From Gemmatimonadota bacterium (GTDB lineage Bacteria; Gemmatimonadota; Gemmatimonadetes; Longimicrobiales; Gaopeijiaceae), in assembly GCA_009841475.1 (NCBI GenBank), contig VXLT01000082.1, positions 1 to 49,863 on the forward strand: 49,863 nucleotides of DNA. The letters run 5' to 3'. Numbering within the stretch: position 1 is the first letter of the stretch; the number at the start of each line of letters is the position of its first letter. The notes under the pieces are model-generated. The model saw only the letters and a program-made list of their open reading frames with translations, ran no database searches and had not been told where the DNA came from. A program made the translations under genes and the position numbers. Below, one piece after another: positions 27,310 to 35,357 of this stretch.

Positions 27310-27373
27310 TCGAAAAAGGCCACCGCGGCGGCCCCGGCCACACCCTCAATATAGCGGCGGGCTCCGCCGGCGG

Positions 27374-28651
27374 TCAATCGATCCGCTCGATCTGCGCCCC
27401 CAGCGCGGCAAGTCGTTCGTCGATCCTCTCATATCCCCTTTCGATCTGCGCGGCGTTGCGAATCCGGCTCTCGCCCTTCGCCCCGAGTGCCGCGATAAGG
27501 ATCGCCATACCCGCCCGAATATCCGGACTCTCCACCCGGGCCCCGTGCAGCTCGGACGGCCCCACGACCACGACCCTGTGGGGATCGCAGAGAATGATCC
27601 GAGCGCCCATGGACACCAGTTTGTCGGTGAAGAACATCCGTGACTCGAACATCTTCTCGTGCACGAGGACCGAACCCCGGGCGCGGGTTGCGGTGACCAC
27701 CGCGATGGACGTCAGATCCGCCGGGAACGCAGGCCAGGGGCCGTCGTCCACCTTGGGCAGGTGCCCGAAGGCGTCCATCTGGACGTGAGGCTCCGCGCGG
27801 CCGTCCACGATCAGGTCCCTCCCGTCGATGCGGCAGTCCACGCCAAGGCGGCGAAACCCGATCAGGATCGAGTCGAGGTGTTCGACCGGGGCGCGCTCGA
27901 TGACGAGCCGGCTTCGGGTCAGCACGGCGAGGCCGATGAACGAGCCCGTCTCGATGTGGTCGGCCCCGATCTCGTAGTCGGCGCCGCCGAGCGAGGAAAC
28001 CCCTTCGATGACCAGCGTGGAGCCGCCGATGCCGCTGATCCGGGCCCCCATCGCGTTGAGGAGGTGGCACAGGTCCTGGACGTGCGGCTCGCATGCGGCG
28101 TTGCGGATGGTGGTGTCGCCGGCGGCCATGGAGGCGGCCATCACCGCGTTCTCGGTCGCGGTGACCGACGGCTCGTCGAGGAACATGTTCGCGCCGGTCA
28201 GCGACCGCGCGTCGATCTCGAGGCCGCGCGAAAAGCCGACCCTGGCTCCGAGGGCCCGGAAGGCCAGGATGTGCGAGTCCAGCCGGCGGCGCCCGATGAC
28301 GTCTCCTCCGGGCGGCGGCAGCGACAGCGATCCGAAGCGCGCGAGAAGAGGCCCGGCCAGGAGGATCGACGCGCGGATGCGCTCCGAGAGGGCCGGGTCG
28401 AGGTTGCCCTCGTTCACGTCCCGCGCATCCACCACCACAGTGCCCGGACCGGTCCAGGTCGCGCGGGCCCCCAGCGACTCCATGATCTCGAGAAGGGTGT
28501 GTACGTCACGGATGCGGGGCACGTTGCGCAGCGTGACGGGTTCGGCCGACATGAGGGTCGCGGCGAGCGCGGGAAGCGCCGCGTTCTTGTTGCCGGCGGG
28601 CCGGATCGTGCCCGACAGTTCGTGGCCGCCGGTCACGATCAATGTTGGCAT
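27374..28651 (-). CDS. murA: UDP-N-acetylglucosamine 1-carboxyvinyltransferase, Asp variant
   Basis: First committed step of peptidoglycan synthesis: enolpyruvyl transfer from PEP to UDP-GlcNAc in the cytoplasm. 425 residues. The substrate-binding NKN (21-23) is present. The active-site loop reads PPGGDVIGRR with Asp117 where E. coli has Cys115; the codon GAC is at 28303-28301. The AFPADLTS motif and C-terminal DIRAGMA plus ERGYERI are recognisable. The TGTFDM-type loop is altered to a divergent sequence, so this MurA is somewhat unusual. It stands alone, ended by the terminator at 27282-27309. Confidence 0.93.
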   Translation of the reverse strand: MPTLIVTGGHELSGTIRPAGNKNAALPALAATLMSAEPVTLRNVPRIRDVHTLLEIMESLGARATWTGPGTVVVDARDVNEGNLDPALSERIRASILLAGPLLARFGSLSLPPPGGDVIGRRRLDSHILAFRALGARVGFSRGLEIDARSLTGANMFLDEPSVTATENAVMAASMAAGDTTIRNAACEPHVQDLCHLLNAMGARISGIGGSTLVIEGVSSLGGADYEIGADHIETGSFIGLAVLTRSRLVIERAPVEHLDSILIGFRRLGVDCRIDGRDLIVDGRAEPHVQMDAFGHLPKVDDGPWPAFPADLTSIAVVTATRARGSVLVHEKMFESRMFFTDKLVSMGARIILCDPHRVVVVGPSELHGARVESPDIRAGMAILIAALGAKGESRIRNAAQIERGYERIDERLAALGAQIERID

Positions 28652-28740
28652 GACCGAAAGCTACCGCTGGATCGCGCCGGGCTGAAGTCCCATATTCGAA
28701 TCCCATCCGGAATCACCGCTTTCAACGCGAAACCTGCGAC

Positions 28741-29313
28741 ATGCCGTTCACCGACCCGCCGGCACTTCAGGACACGACGGTCCTTACGCTCGCAAGCGAC
28801 AGCCTGACCCTCGTTCCGGGCTGGGCGGCCGTCCTGGTCGCGCTTGCGTTCGCCGGTGTGCTGGTCGTCCTTCTCTTCCTGCTTGTGGAAATGCGGCGGG
28901 TGTCGAGCGCCTGCGCCCGCTTCTTGTCGTCCGCCGAGGAGCGCTCGCGGCCCCTGGTCGAACACGCCAACGCGGCCGCACGCAACCTGGAACACATCAC
29001 CGAGGTCGCCCGCGCCGACATCGACCGGGTGAACAAGGCATTCACGGGACTGGCCAACGGCATTGCGGACGCCTCGGGCGAGCTGCAGCACCGGCTGAAG
29101 GACCTCGTGGCACTGCTCGACCTGGCGCAGTCCGAAGCCGAGGACGCGGTTCTGGAGGGGGCGTCCAGACTGCGCTCGCTGCGGGCGGGACTGGGGAGCC
29201 TGCGGTGGCCGTTGTCGGGTTCCGGGCGGGCCCCGGACGCGGAAGAGCGGCCTGCGGCGGAGGTTGCTGAAGGAGATGGCGATCCCGAGCGGGCCGTTTC
29301 CGGCACGGAGTAG
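28741..29313 (+). CDS. DUF948-like single-TM protein with coiled coil
   Basis: 190 residues. A hydrophobic segment at about 28-48 is followed by a long amphipathic helix (about 50-150) rich in Ala, Glu, Arg and Leu with heptad character, as in DUF948 proteins (related to YtxG-type general stress proteins). The tail is acidic and low-complexity. Divergent from murA (89 bp between starts) and convergent with the helicase gene. Function is unknown. No good promoter stands out in the 89-bp gap. Confidence 0.75.
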   Translation: MPFTDPPALQDTTVLTLASDSLTLVPGWAAVLVALAFAGVLVVLLFLLVEMRRVSSACARFLSSAEERSRPLVEHANAAARNLEHITEVARADIDRVNKAFTGLANGIADASGELQHRLKDLVALLDLAQSEAEDAVLEGASRLRSLRAGLGSLRWPLSGSGRAPDAEERPAAEVAEGDGDPERAVSGTE

Positions 29314-29337
29314 CGTCGCGGGGCGCGCCGGACGGCC

Positions 29338-29361
29338 GGACCGCTTCCGGATCAGCGGTCC
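29338..29361. terminator. Hairpin between convergent genes
   Basis: GGACCGC (29338-29344), 10-nt loop, GCGGTCC (29355-29361), a perfect 7-bp stem in the 102-bp gap between the DUF948-like gene and the helicase gene. A second, wider pair, GCGGGGCG near 29318 and CGCCCCGC near 29408-29415, encloses it. There is no U-tract; a bidirectional 3'-end structure is plausible. Confidence 0.4.
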
Positions 29362-29415
29362 CGTGGATGATACCCGCGTCGCACCGAGACTTTTGCGCGG
29401 GACCGTCCGCCCCGC

Positions 29416-31764
29416 TCAGAAGTAGTCCTTCTCCAGCCCCGCGTAGCGGACCACCAGCTTCTTCCGCCCCACCTCCTCGAAGTCCACGGTGACCTTGAGG
29501 CCGGGCCCGAATCCCGACAGCTCAACGATCGTCCCCGAACCGAACGTCTGGTGCACGACCCGCTCCCCCTTCATGTAGCTGGGCCGGTCCTGGTTGAAGT
29601 CGGGCTCGTCCCGGGTGGCAGCACCCCGCCGCGTCCTGCGTTCGCGAGCGCCCACCCACCGCGCCCCCCCGGTACGGCCGGTGGTCCGCACCTCCATGTC
29701 CCCCCGAAGAGCGTCCAGGAAGGACGACGGACCGGACCAGGAGACGTCGCCCGCCCTGCGGCGTGAACGCGCCCAGCTGAGGTACACCTTCCGCCGCGCG
29801 CGCGTCAGTCCCACGTAGAAGAGCCGCCGCTCCTCCTCGAGGAGGTGCTCCTCGTCGTACGCGCGGGCGAGCGGGAAGAGCCCCTCCTCCAGGCCGCTGA
29901 TGAAGACGACCGGGAACTCCAGTCCCTTGGAGCTGTGCAGGGTCATGAGGGTCACGGCGTCGGCTCCCGGGTCGTGACGGTCGATGTCGGCGACCAGCGC
30001 CACGTGCTGCAGGAAGAGTCCGAGATCGGTGAAGGCGTCGCGTTCGTCGTCCTCCAGATCCGGCAGCGACTCGGATTCGAACTGGCTGGCTGCCGCGACG
30101 AGCTCCCGGACGTTCTCGGCCCGGTCGTCCCCCTCCGGGCCCTCCTCGCGCAACAGCCGGGTCAGTTCCAGCTCCCCGATGAGCGCCTCCAGCACCTCGC
30201 CAACGGTCTGCGTCGCCGCGAGAACCGAGTACCGGCGGACCAGCGCCGCCAGACCGAGAAGCCCGTTGCGCGCCGTCCGGTTCAGCTCGGGCACCTCCCC
30301 TGCCCTCTCCGCGGCCTCCAGCGGCCCGGTCCCCTCCTCCAGCGCGAAGCTGTACAGCCGTTTCAGCGACACGCTGCCCACCCCCCGGCGCGGGTAGTTG
30401 ACCACGCGTTCGAAGGCGTCGATGTCGCGCGGGTTCGCGATCAGGCGCAGGTAGGCCAGCACGTCCTGGATCTCCCTGCGTTCGTAGAAACGCACCCCGC
30501 CGACGATCTGGTACGGGAGACCGCGCCGCCAGAAGCGGTCCTCCAGGGCGCGGGCCTGCGCGTTCGTGCGGTAGAGCACCGCGAAGCCGCGGTAGTCCAG
30601 ATCCGGTTCGGAGAGCATCCGCCGCTCGATCTCCTCGACGATCCAGCGCGCCTCGTCGGTCTCGTTGCCCGCCTCGACGCCGGTCACGGGCTCGCCGCCC
30701 GCGATTTCGGTGCGGAGCCGTTTCTCCTTGCGGTGGACATTAAGCGAGATGACCGCGTTGGCCGCGTCCAGGATCACCCGCGTCGACCGGTAGTTCTGCT
30801 CCAGACGCACCACGTGAGCGCCCGGGAAGCTGCGCTCGAAGTCGAGGATGTTGCGGATGTCGGCGCCGCGCCAGCCGTAGATGCTCTGATCGTCGTCGCC
30901 GACCACCATGAGGTTGCGGTGCTCTCGCGCCAGCAGCTCCAGGAATCTGAACTGCGCACGGTTGGTGTCCTGATACTCGTCGACCAGCAGAAACGCGAAT
31001 CTCCCGCGGTAGTGCTGCCGCAGTCGTTCGCTGTCTTCGAGGAGCCGCACCGGCAGCATCAGCAGGTCGTCGAAGTCCATGGCATCCTGGTCGCGCAGCA
31101 TCTGCCGGTAGACCGGATAGACGCGCGCGGCCTGCCTGATCAGCAGATCGGCGCTGTCGCCGTGGGCCTGCGCAAACGCCTCCGGCCCCACCAGCTGGTT
31201 CTTTGCGTCGGAAATGCAGCTGCGAATGGCCTTGGGCTGCCAGCGCTTCGGGCTCACCTCGGCTGCGGTCTGCGCTCTCTTGATTTCCCGGAGCGACTGT
31301 TCCGCGTCGCGGATCGCGAAGCCCCGGGTCCAGCCCAGTTCGGGGGCGTGGCGCCGCAGCAGGCGGGCACCGAGCGCATGGAATGTCCCCATCCAGATGC
31401 CCTTGGGCTCCCCCCCCAGCATCGCCGCCACCCGTTCGCGCATCTCGCCGGCCGCCTTGTTGGTGAAAGTGACCGCCATGATCCGGCCGGGGGGCACGCC
31501 GTGCTCGCCGATGAGCCGGCACACGCGCGTGGTCAGCACCCGGGTCTTGCCGGACCCGGCGCCCGCGAGAACGAGACAGGGGCCCTCGAAGTGCTCGACG
31601 GCGTCGCGCTGCTCAGGGTTGAGGGATTCGAGGAGCGACTGTATGCGCTGCACCGGATTGGCCGAAGGAGGACGCTGTTGATGCCCGGAGCCGCTGCGGG
31701 CCGCCCGCCCGCGGGACCGGTCCCCACACCGGCTCACGACTCGGCGGCCCGGCGGCCCGTGCAC
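29416..31764 (-). CDS. pcrA: PcrA/UvrD-type superfamily 1 DNA helicase
   Basis: A 3'-5' ATP-dependent helicase of DNA repair and replication-fork maintenance. Up to 782 residues from a GTG at 31764; the conserved part (IQSLLESLNPEQRDAV) begins after a GTG at 31653, which would give ~745 residues and is an equally good start. Motifs: Ia/Q LNPEQ, I GAGSGKT, II DEYQDTN, III GDDDQSIYGWRGA, IV LEQNYRS, V TLMTLHSSKGLEFPVVF, VI LFYVGLTRAR. The C-terminal tudor-like domain (KGERVVHQTFGSGTI) resembles PcrA. It follows the histidine kinase gene. Confidence 0.95.
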   Translation of the reverse strand: MHGPPGRRVVSRCGDRSRGRAARSGSGHQQRPPSANPVQRIQSLLESLNPEQRDAVEHFEGPCLVLAGAGSGKTRVLTTRVCRLIGEHGVPPGRIMAVTFTNKAAGEMRERVAAMLGGEPKGIWMGTFHALGARLLRRHAPELGWTRGFAIRDAEQSLREIKRAQTAAEVSPKRWQPKAIRSCISDAKNQLVGPEAFAQAHGDSADLLIRQAARVYPVYRQMLRDQDAMDFDDLLMLPVRLLEDSERLRQHYRGRFAFLLVDEYQDTNRAQFRFLELLAREHRNLMVVGDDDQSIYGWRGADIRNILDFERSFPGAHVVRLEQNYRSTRVILDAANAVISLNVHRKEKRLRTEIAGGEPVTGVEAGNETDEARWIVEEIERRMLSEPDLDYRGFAVLYRTNAQARALEDRFWRRGLPYQIVGGVRFYERREIQDVLAYLRLIANPRDIDAFERVVNYPRRGVGSVSLKRLYSFALEEGTGPLEAAERAGEVPELNRTARNGLLGLAALVRRYSVLAATQTVGEVLEALIGELELTRLLREEGPEGDDRAENVRELVAAASQFESESLPDLEDDERDAFTDLGLFLQHVALVADIDRHDPGADAVTLMTLHSSKGLEFPVVFISGLEEGLFPLARAYDEEHLLEEERRLFYVGLTRARRKVYLSWARSRRRAGDVSWSGPSSFLDALRGDMEVRTTGRTGGARWVGARERRTRRGAATRDEPDFNQDRPSYMKGERVVHQTFGSGTIVELSGFGPGLKVTVDFEEVGRKKLVVRYAGLEKDYF

Positions 31765-31803
31765 AAGACCCCCGCGGGATTCGAGCGGCGATGCATTCGC
31801 CTC

Positions 31804-33075
31804 TCAAGGCGCCTCGCCAACGCGGCGCCTCGCCGCTCTCGGTGCTCGCGCGGGCTTGTCCACGGACTGCTGCGGGAGACGGGCCTGGAATGTAACACCG
31901 CGCTCACCACGGTCGAGGAGTTCGATGCGGCCCCGATGGACCACTTCGATGATGCGGCGGGTCAGGGTAAGACCGACCCCCCAGCCGCCCGACTTGGTCG
32001 TCACCCCGGGATCGAAGAGACGGTCGCGGATTTCGAAGGGCACGCCGGGCCCGGTGTCCCGGATCCTCAGCAGGACCCAGCGGGAGTCGGGGACCCGGGC
32101 CGAGATGGTGATCGATCCGCCGGTCCCCGCCATCGCGTCGAGCGCGTTCTTGACGACATTCTCGAGGGCCCAGGTCAGCAGCACTTCATGGCCCTGGACG
32201 TCCGGCAGGTCGTCCGGCACGTCGACATGCAGCGCCACACCCGGACCCAGCCGCGGCAGCCGGACCTCCATGTACGAGCGCAGTTCGTCCACGACGTGCT
32301 TGAGCGACACCCGCCGCAGCGCCGGATCCCGTCCGATCAGCTCGAACCGCCGGCTGACCCTCTCGAGCCGAACCAGGTCGTCGCCGATGGCGGTCGCGAC
32401 CTCGGCCTGGTCCATCCGCTCCGGTCGCTGGTCGGGAGTCATCCCCAGCAGTTCCACCCAACCCTGCAGCGAGCTGATGGGCGTGCCCAGCTGGTGCGCA
32501 AGCTCCCTCGCCATCGCCGTCCAGGCCTGCTCCGCCTCCGTGCGGCGCTGATACCGGAAGACCGACACCGCAAGCAGCACCGTGAGCAGCATGCCCGTCC
32601 CCCAGAGGATGGGAATCCACCGCAGCCTGGCGTCCTCGGGCGTGATCCCGTAGTGCACGAGCGCCGCACTCCCCACCACGGGCTCGTTGCGGGTGTCCAG
32701 CTGCTCCGAGGTATAGCGGAGGATGCGCACCGTGTCCTGCGGCGTCGGGGGGTCGGCGATCGCGAACGGCAGGTTGACGGAGGCGATGTAGCGGCCGTCG
32801 TCGCCCGAAGTGACCACCAGTGGCACACCGAGATCGACCAGAAGCTCCTGCAGATCATGGAGCGCGGCCAGCTCGGCGCCGGCTTCCCGGCTCGCAAGCC
32901 CCTCCTGCACGGCCGCGTAGATTCGCGCGGTGATCTCCACGTCGGCGTCGCGGGAGCGCACGATCGCGACCGTGTAGACCATGTACCAGACCAGCAGTGC
33001 GACGAAAACCATGGCGAGCGCGGTGGGCCACGTCCGCGACGCCGTCGGGTTGCGCCTTCCCTTTTCTCTGTTCAT
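31804..33075 (-). CDS. Orphan membrane sensor histidine kinase
   Basis: 423 residues. TM1 (about 18-38), an extracytoplasmic region of ~115 residues without a recognised fold, TM2 (about 153-172), then a HisKA-like dimerisation segment with the phospho-acceptor in ELAHQLGTP. The HATPase domain has an N-box ENVVKNALDAM, G1 DTGPGV and G2 GGWGVGLTL. The tail is Arg/Ala-rich. There is no response regulator beside it; the only one in the window is the NtrC-type gene at 47675. The start ATG is preceded by GGAGGAGGGG, but that Shine-Dalgarno is in the arm of a hairpin (33081-33100). Confidence 0.93.
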   Translation of the reverse strand: MNREKGRRNPTASRTWPTALAMVFVALLVWYMVYTVAIVRSRDADVEITARIYAAVQEGLASREAGAELAALHDLQELLVDLGVPLVVTSGDDGRYIASVNLPFAIADPPTPQDTVRILRYTSEQLDTRNEPVVGSAALVHYGITPEDARLRWIPILWGTGMLLTVLLAVSVFRYQRRTEAEQAWTAMARELAHQLGTPISSLQGWVELLGMTPDQRPERMDQAEVATAIGDDLVRLERVSRRFELIGRDPALRRVSLKHVVDELRSYMEVRLPRLGPGVALHVDVPDDLPDVQGHEVLLTWALENVVKNALDAMAGTGGSITISARVPDSRWVLLRIRDTGPGVPFEIRDRLFDPGVTTKSGGWGVGLTLTRRIIEVVHRGRIELLDRGERGVTFQARLPQQSVDKPARAPRAARRRVGEAP

Positions 33076-33100
33076 CGCCCCTCCTCCGCGTGTGGAGGAG
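33076..33100 (-). promoter_or_regulatory. Shine-Dalgarno-sequestering hairpin before the histidine kinase
   Basis: In the minus-strand RNA, CTCCTCC (33100-33094), loop ACACGC, GGAGGAG (33087-33081) form a perfect 7-bp stem, followed by GGGCG and the ATG at 33075. The 3' arm is the Shine-Dalgarno itself, so ribosome entry needs the stem to open. The serS stop lies 60 nt upstream. Confidence 0.6.
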
Positions 33101-33159
33101 AACCTTCGCGAACCGTCAATCCGCGACCGTCAAACCCGGATCCGGCCCGCGAAGCAGGC

Positions 33160-34443
33160 TCAATCCGCGGGCGCAATGCCGTTGAAGCCGAGCACGGGAC
33201 CGAGCACCTCCGGGAGCCGCACCGATCCGTCTTCCAGCTGATACGTCTCCAGAAGGGCCACCATGAGTCGCGGCAGCGCCAGCCCCGAACCGTTCAGCGT
33301 GTGCAGGAACCCGGCCGGCGCACCCCGCTCCGGCCGGTACCGGATTCGGGCCCGCCGCGCCTGAAAGTCGCGGAAGTTGGAGCAGCTCGAAACCTCCAGC
33401 CACTTCCCGACGCCCGGTGCCCATACCTCGAGGTCGTAAGTCAGCGCGGAGGAGAATCCGAGATCCCCGGCGGCCAGCAGGACCACCCTGTAGTGCAGCC
33501 CCAGCAGCTCCAGGATGCGCGCCGCCTCGGCGGTCAGCTCCTCCAGGGCGGCCGCGCTGGCCTCCGGGCGCTCGAAGCGCACAAGCTCGACCTTGTCGAA
33601 CTGGTGCACCCGCAGCATGCCCCGGGTGTCCCGGCCGGCGGCCCCCGCCTCTCTTCGGAAGCACGGAGAGTAGGCAACGTACTTCAGCGGCAGGTCGGTC
33701 CCGCTCAGTATCTCCTCGCGGTGCAGATTGGTGACCGGCACTTCGGCTGTCGGAATCAGCCAGAGGCCGTCCGGCTCCGTCACGTAGGATTCCTCGGCGA
33801 ACCTGGGCAGCTGCCCGGTGCCGGTCATGGTCGGGGCCGTGACCAGGTAGGGGACCCGCACCTCCTCGTACCCGTGCCCGGCGGTGTGCAGTCCGATCAT
33901 CCAGTTGATCAGCCCCCGCTGAAGCGCGGCGCCACGTCCGCGCAGCACCGTGAATCCCGACCCCGACACCTTCGCCGCGGCGGCCAGATCCAGAATCCCT
34001 AGCGATTCCCCGAGCTCCCAGTGGGGGCGCGGGGCGCAGGGAAGGTCCGGCGGCGATCCCCACTGGCGCACGACCCGGTTGGCCTGCACTCCGCCTTTGG
34101 GGACGGAGTCGTGGGGAAGGTTGGGGATGGCTGCCAGCGCCTCGGCCAGCCAGCGGTCCGTTTCGGCCACGACCGCGTCCAGACCGGCGATTTCGCCCCC
34201 CACCTCGCGCATCACGGCGATCTGCGCGCTCGCGTCGCCTCCCTCGCGCCGTACGGCTCCGATCTCCTTCGAGGCCCGGTTGCGGAGCGCCTTGAGCTCG
34301 TTGACCCGCGCAAGCGCATCCCGGCGGGTCCGGTCGCGCTCCGCCACGGCGTCGATCGTCGCCCTCGCATTTTCGAGTCCCCTCCTCTCGAGACCCGCAA
34401 TCACCCGTTCGGGATCGCGGCGCACCAGAGCGATGTCGATCAT
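33160..34443 (-). CDS. serS: Seryl-tRNA synthetase
   Basis: It charges tRNA-Ser (and tRNA-Sec where present). 427 residues. The N-terminal long antiparallel coiled-coil tRNA arm spans about 25-100 (rich in Arg, Ala, Glu). The class II core follows: TAEVPVTNLHREE, motif 2 CFRREAGAAGRDTRGMLRVHQFDKVE, motif 3 NGSGLALPRLMVALLE. Length and start (MIDIALVRRDPE) are typical. It lies 61 bp after the lipoprotein gene and 84 bp before the histidine kinase. Confidence 0.97.
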   Translation of the reverse strand: MIDIALVRRDPERVIAGLERRGLENARATIDAVAERDRTRRDALARVNELKALRNRASKEIGAVRREGGDASAQIAVMREVGGEIAGLDAVVAETDRWLAEALAAIPNLPHDSVPKGGVQANRVVRQWGSPPDLPCAPRPHWELGESLGILDLAAAAKVSGSGFTVLRGRGAALQRGLINWMIGLHTAGHGYEEVRVPYLVTAPTMTGTGQLPRFAEESYVTEPDGLWLIPTAEVPVTNLHREEILSGTDLPLKYVAYSPCFRREAGAAGRDTRGMLRVHQFDKVELVRFERPEASAAALEELTAEAARILELLGLHYRVVLLAAGDLGFSSALTYDLEVWAPGVGKWLEVSSCSNFRDFQARRARIRYRPERGAPAGFLHTLNGSGLALPRLMVALLETYQLEDGSVRLPEVLGPVLGFNGIAPAD

Positions 34444-34504
34444 CAGCGACCTGGCGCCCGTCCGGGACGCTTCGCCGGTCGCTTCCGGGGGGGTATCTCC
34501 GACA

Positions 34505-35116
34505 CTAGTCGGGCGGGATGAGATCCCGGTTGTTGCAGGCGGGGCTCACGTCGAACTGGAACAGGACCCAGCCCGACGCGAAGTCGATGGCCAGCGGCTC
34601 CAACTTGCCGTAGTAGTTGCAGCTGACGCCGAACAGCCCGGTGTGCCCGCGGGTGCGGATCACATAGGTGGTGCGGGTCCTTACGGGAACCGGCACGTTG
34701 GTGGCGTACTGGGCGGTGTCTCCCGGCGCCCTCACCGCCGATTCGAAGGTCTCCCCCTCCAGCGTCGCGATCCCGGCCGCGGAGGTGACTCCCAGCGCGC
34801 CCGGAGGAAGCCAAACGAACTCCCCGCCGGCGGTGTCGACGGCCAGATCGAAGTTGCCTCCCGTCGAGTGGCTCTCGATCTGGACCGGCATCCGCGGGTG
34901 GAAGTCGAAGCCCGAATACAGATTCGGTTCGCTGCGGGACAGTGCGTAGAGGCGCACCGTGTCGGGACTCTCCACCCAGCGCACGGCCAACGGATCGTCG
35001 CCGCACGCGGCCAGAAGCGCCAGTGCCAGCGCCGTGGCGGAGAGGCTGGCGAAAGCCGGCCGGGCGAAGAATGCCGCGGCGGGCTTCCCGGCCGAGGGGA
35101 CTGCGGAGTTTCTCAT
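34505..35116 (-). CDS. Predicted lipoprotein, function unknown
   Basis: 203 residues from ATG 35116. A signal peptide with a hydrophobic core (SLSATALALALL) ends in lipobox LAAC, so Cys at about residue 38 should be lipidated. The N-terminal region before the core is long (about 22 residues). The mature part looks beta-rich, with FHPRMPVQIES, TTYVIRTRGHTGLFGVSC and two further Cys (VSC near 171, PAC near 194) that could pair. I recognise no family. Its promoter (35122-35151) ends so close to the ATG that the mRNA may be leaderless. Confidence 0.8.
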   Translation of the reverse strand: MRNSAVPSAGKPAAAFFARPAFASLSATALALALLAACGDDPLAVRWVESPDTVRLYALSRSEPNLYSGFDFHPRMPVQIESHSTGGNFDLAVDTAGGEFVWLPPGALGVTSAAGIATLEGETFESAVRAPGDTAQYATNVPVPVRTRTTYVIRTRGHTGLFGVSCNYYGKLEPLAIDFASGWVLFQFDVSPACNNRDLIPPD

Positions 35117-35121
35117 GGTCA

Positions 35122-35151
35122 ATTCTACCGAGCGCAACGACCCTCCGTCAA
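35122..35151 (-). promoter_or_regulatory. Predicted promoter of the lipoprotein gene, probably leaderless
   Basis: Minus-strand TTGACG (35151-35146), 18-nt spacer, TAGAAT (35127-35122). Both hexamers differ from consensus at one or two positions. The ATG is at 35116, only 5 nt after the -10 box, so a start site 6-8 nt downstream falls on the start codon. No Shine-Dalgarno is possible in that layout. Confidence 0.55.
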
Positions 35152-35222
35152 CCGTGGAACGCCTCCATCGTTCTTGACTCGCTGCCCCCCGCGCGGCTAG
35201 GTTCCCGCCGCCTGCCGGAGGC

Positions 35223-35326
35223 AGTCTCCGCTGCCTGCGGTCGGCAATGCATCGACACTCGACCGCCGTGCCCGGCTGGCCAGTACGTAAAGAAAACATT
35301 ACAAGATGTCATGTTCACCATACATT
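35223..35326 (+). repeat. Intergenic element, copy 2 (partner at 4734-4836)
   Basis: It aligns with 4734-4836 over its full length with one 1-nt gap, roughly 70% identical by eye. Shared blocks: AGTCtCCGCTGC (35223-35234), ATGCATC (35247-35253), CCG.CGTGCCC (ending 35273), palindrome-like core cGTAAAG-AAAA-CATTACA (35286-35303) and TGTCATGTT (35307-35315). It fills most of the 241-bp gap between the lipoprotein gene and manC. The remainder of the gap holds the lipoprotein promoter and nothing else that I can identify. Confidence 0.6.
35298..35326 (+). promoter_or_regulatory. Predicted promoter of manC inside the repeated element
   Basis: ATTACA (35298-35303), 17-nt spacer, TACATT (35321-35326), directly matching TTTACA-17-TACTTT in copy 1. 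Transcription would begin near 35333, about 25 nt before the manC ATG. The -35 hexamer is one arm of the palindrome at 35286-35303, an arrangement expected for repression by a bound protein. Confidence 0.5.
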
Positions 35327-35357
35327 TTGAGTCTGTACGGACGACCAGAGTGACTCC

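Noticed and set aside
28652-28740. Promoter for murA or the DUF948-like gene in the divergent gap
   Set aside because: TTGAAA on the minus strand has no -10 at 16-18 nt, the AATAT stretch lies about 22 nt away, and no plus-strand pair is convincing.
29845-34002. A 1385-codon open frame on the plus strand antisense to the helicase, kinase and serS genes
   Set aside because: It is a high-GC shadow: the sense strand carries three intact, recognisable proteins, and the antisense product is low-complexity His/Arg/Gln-rich with no motif.
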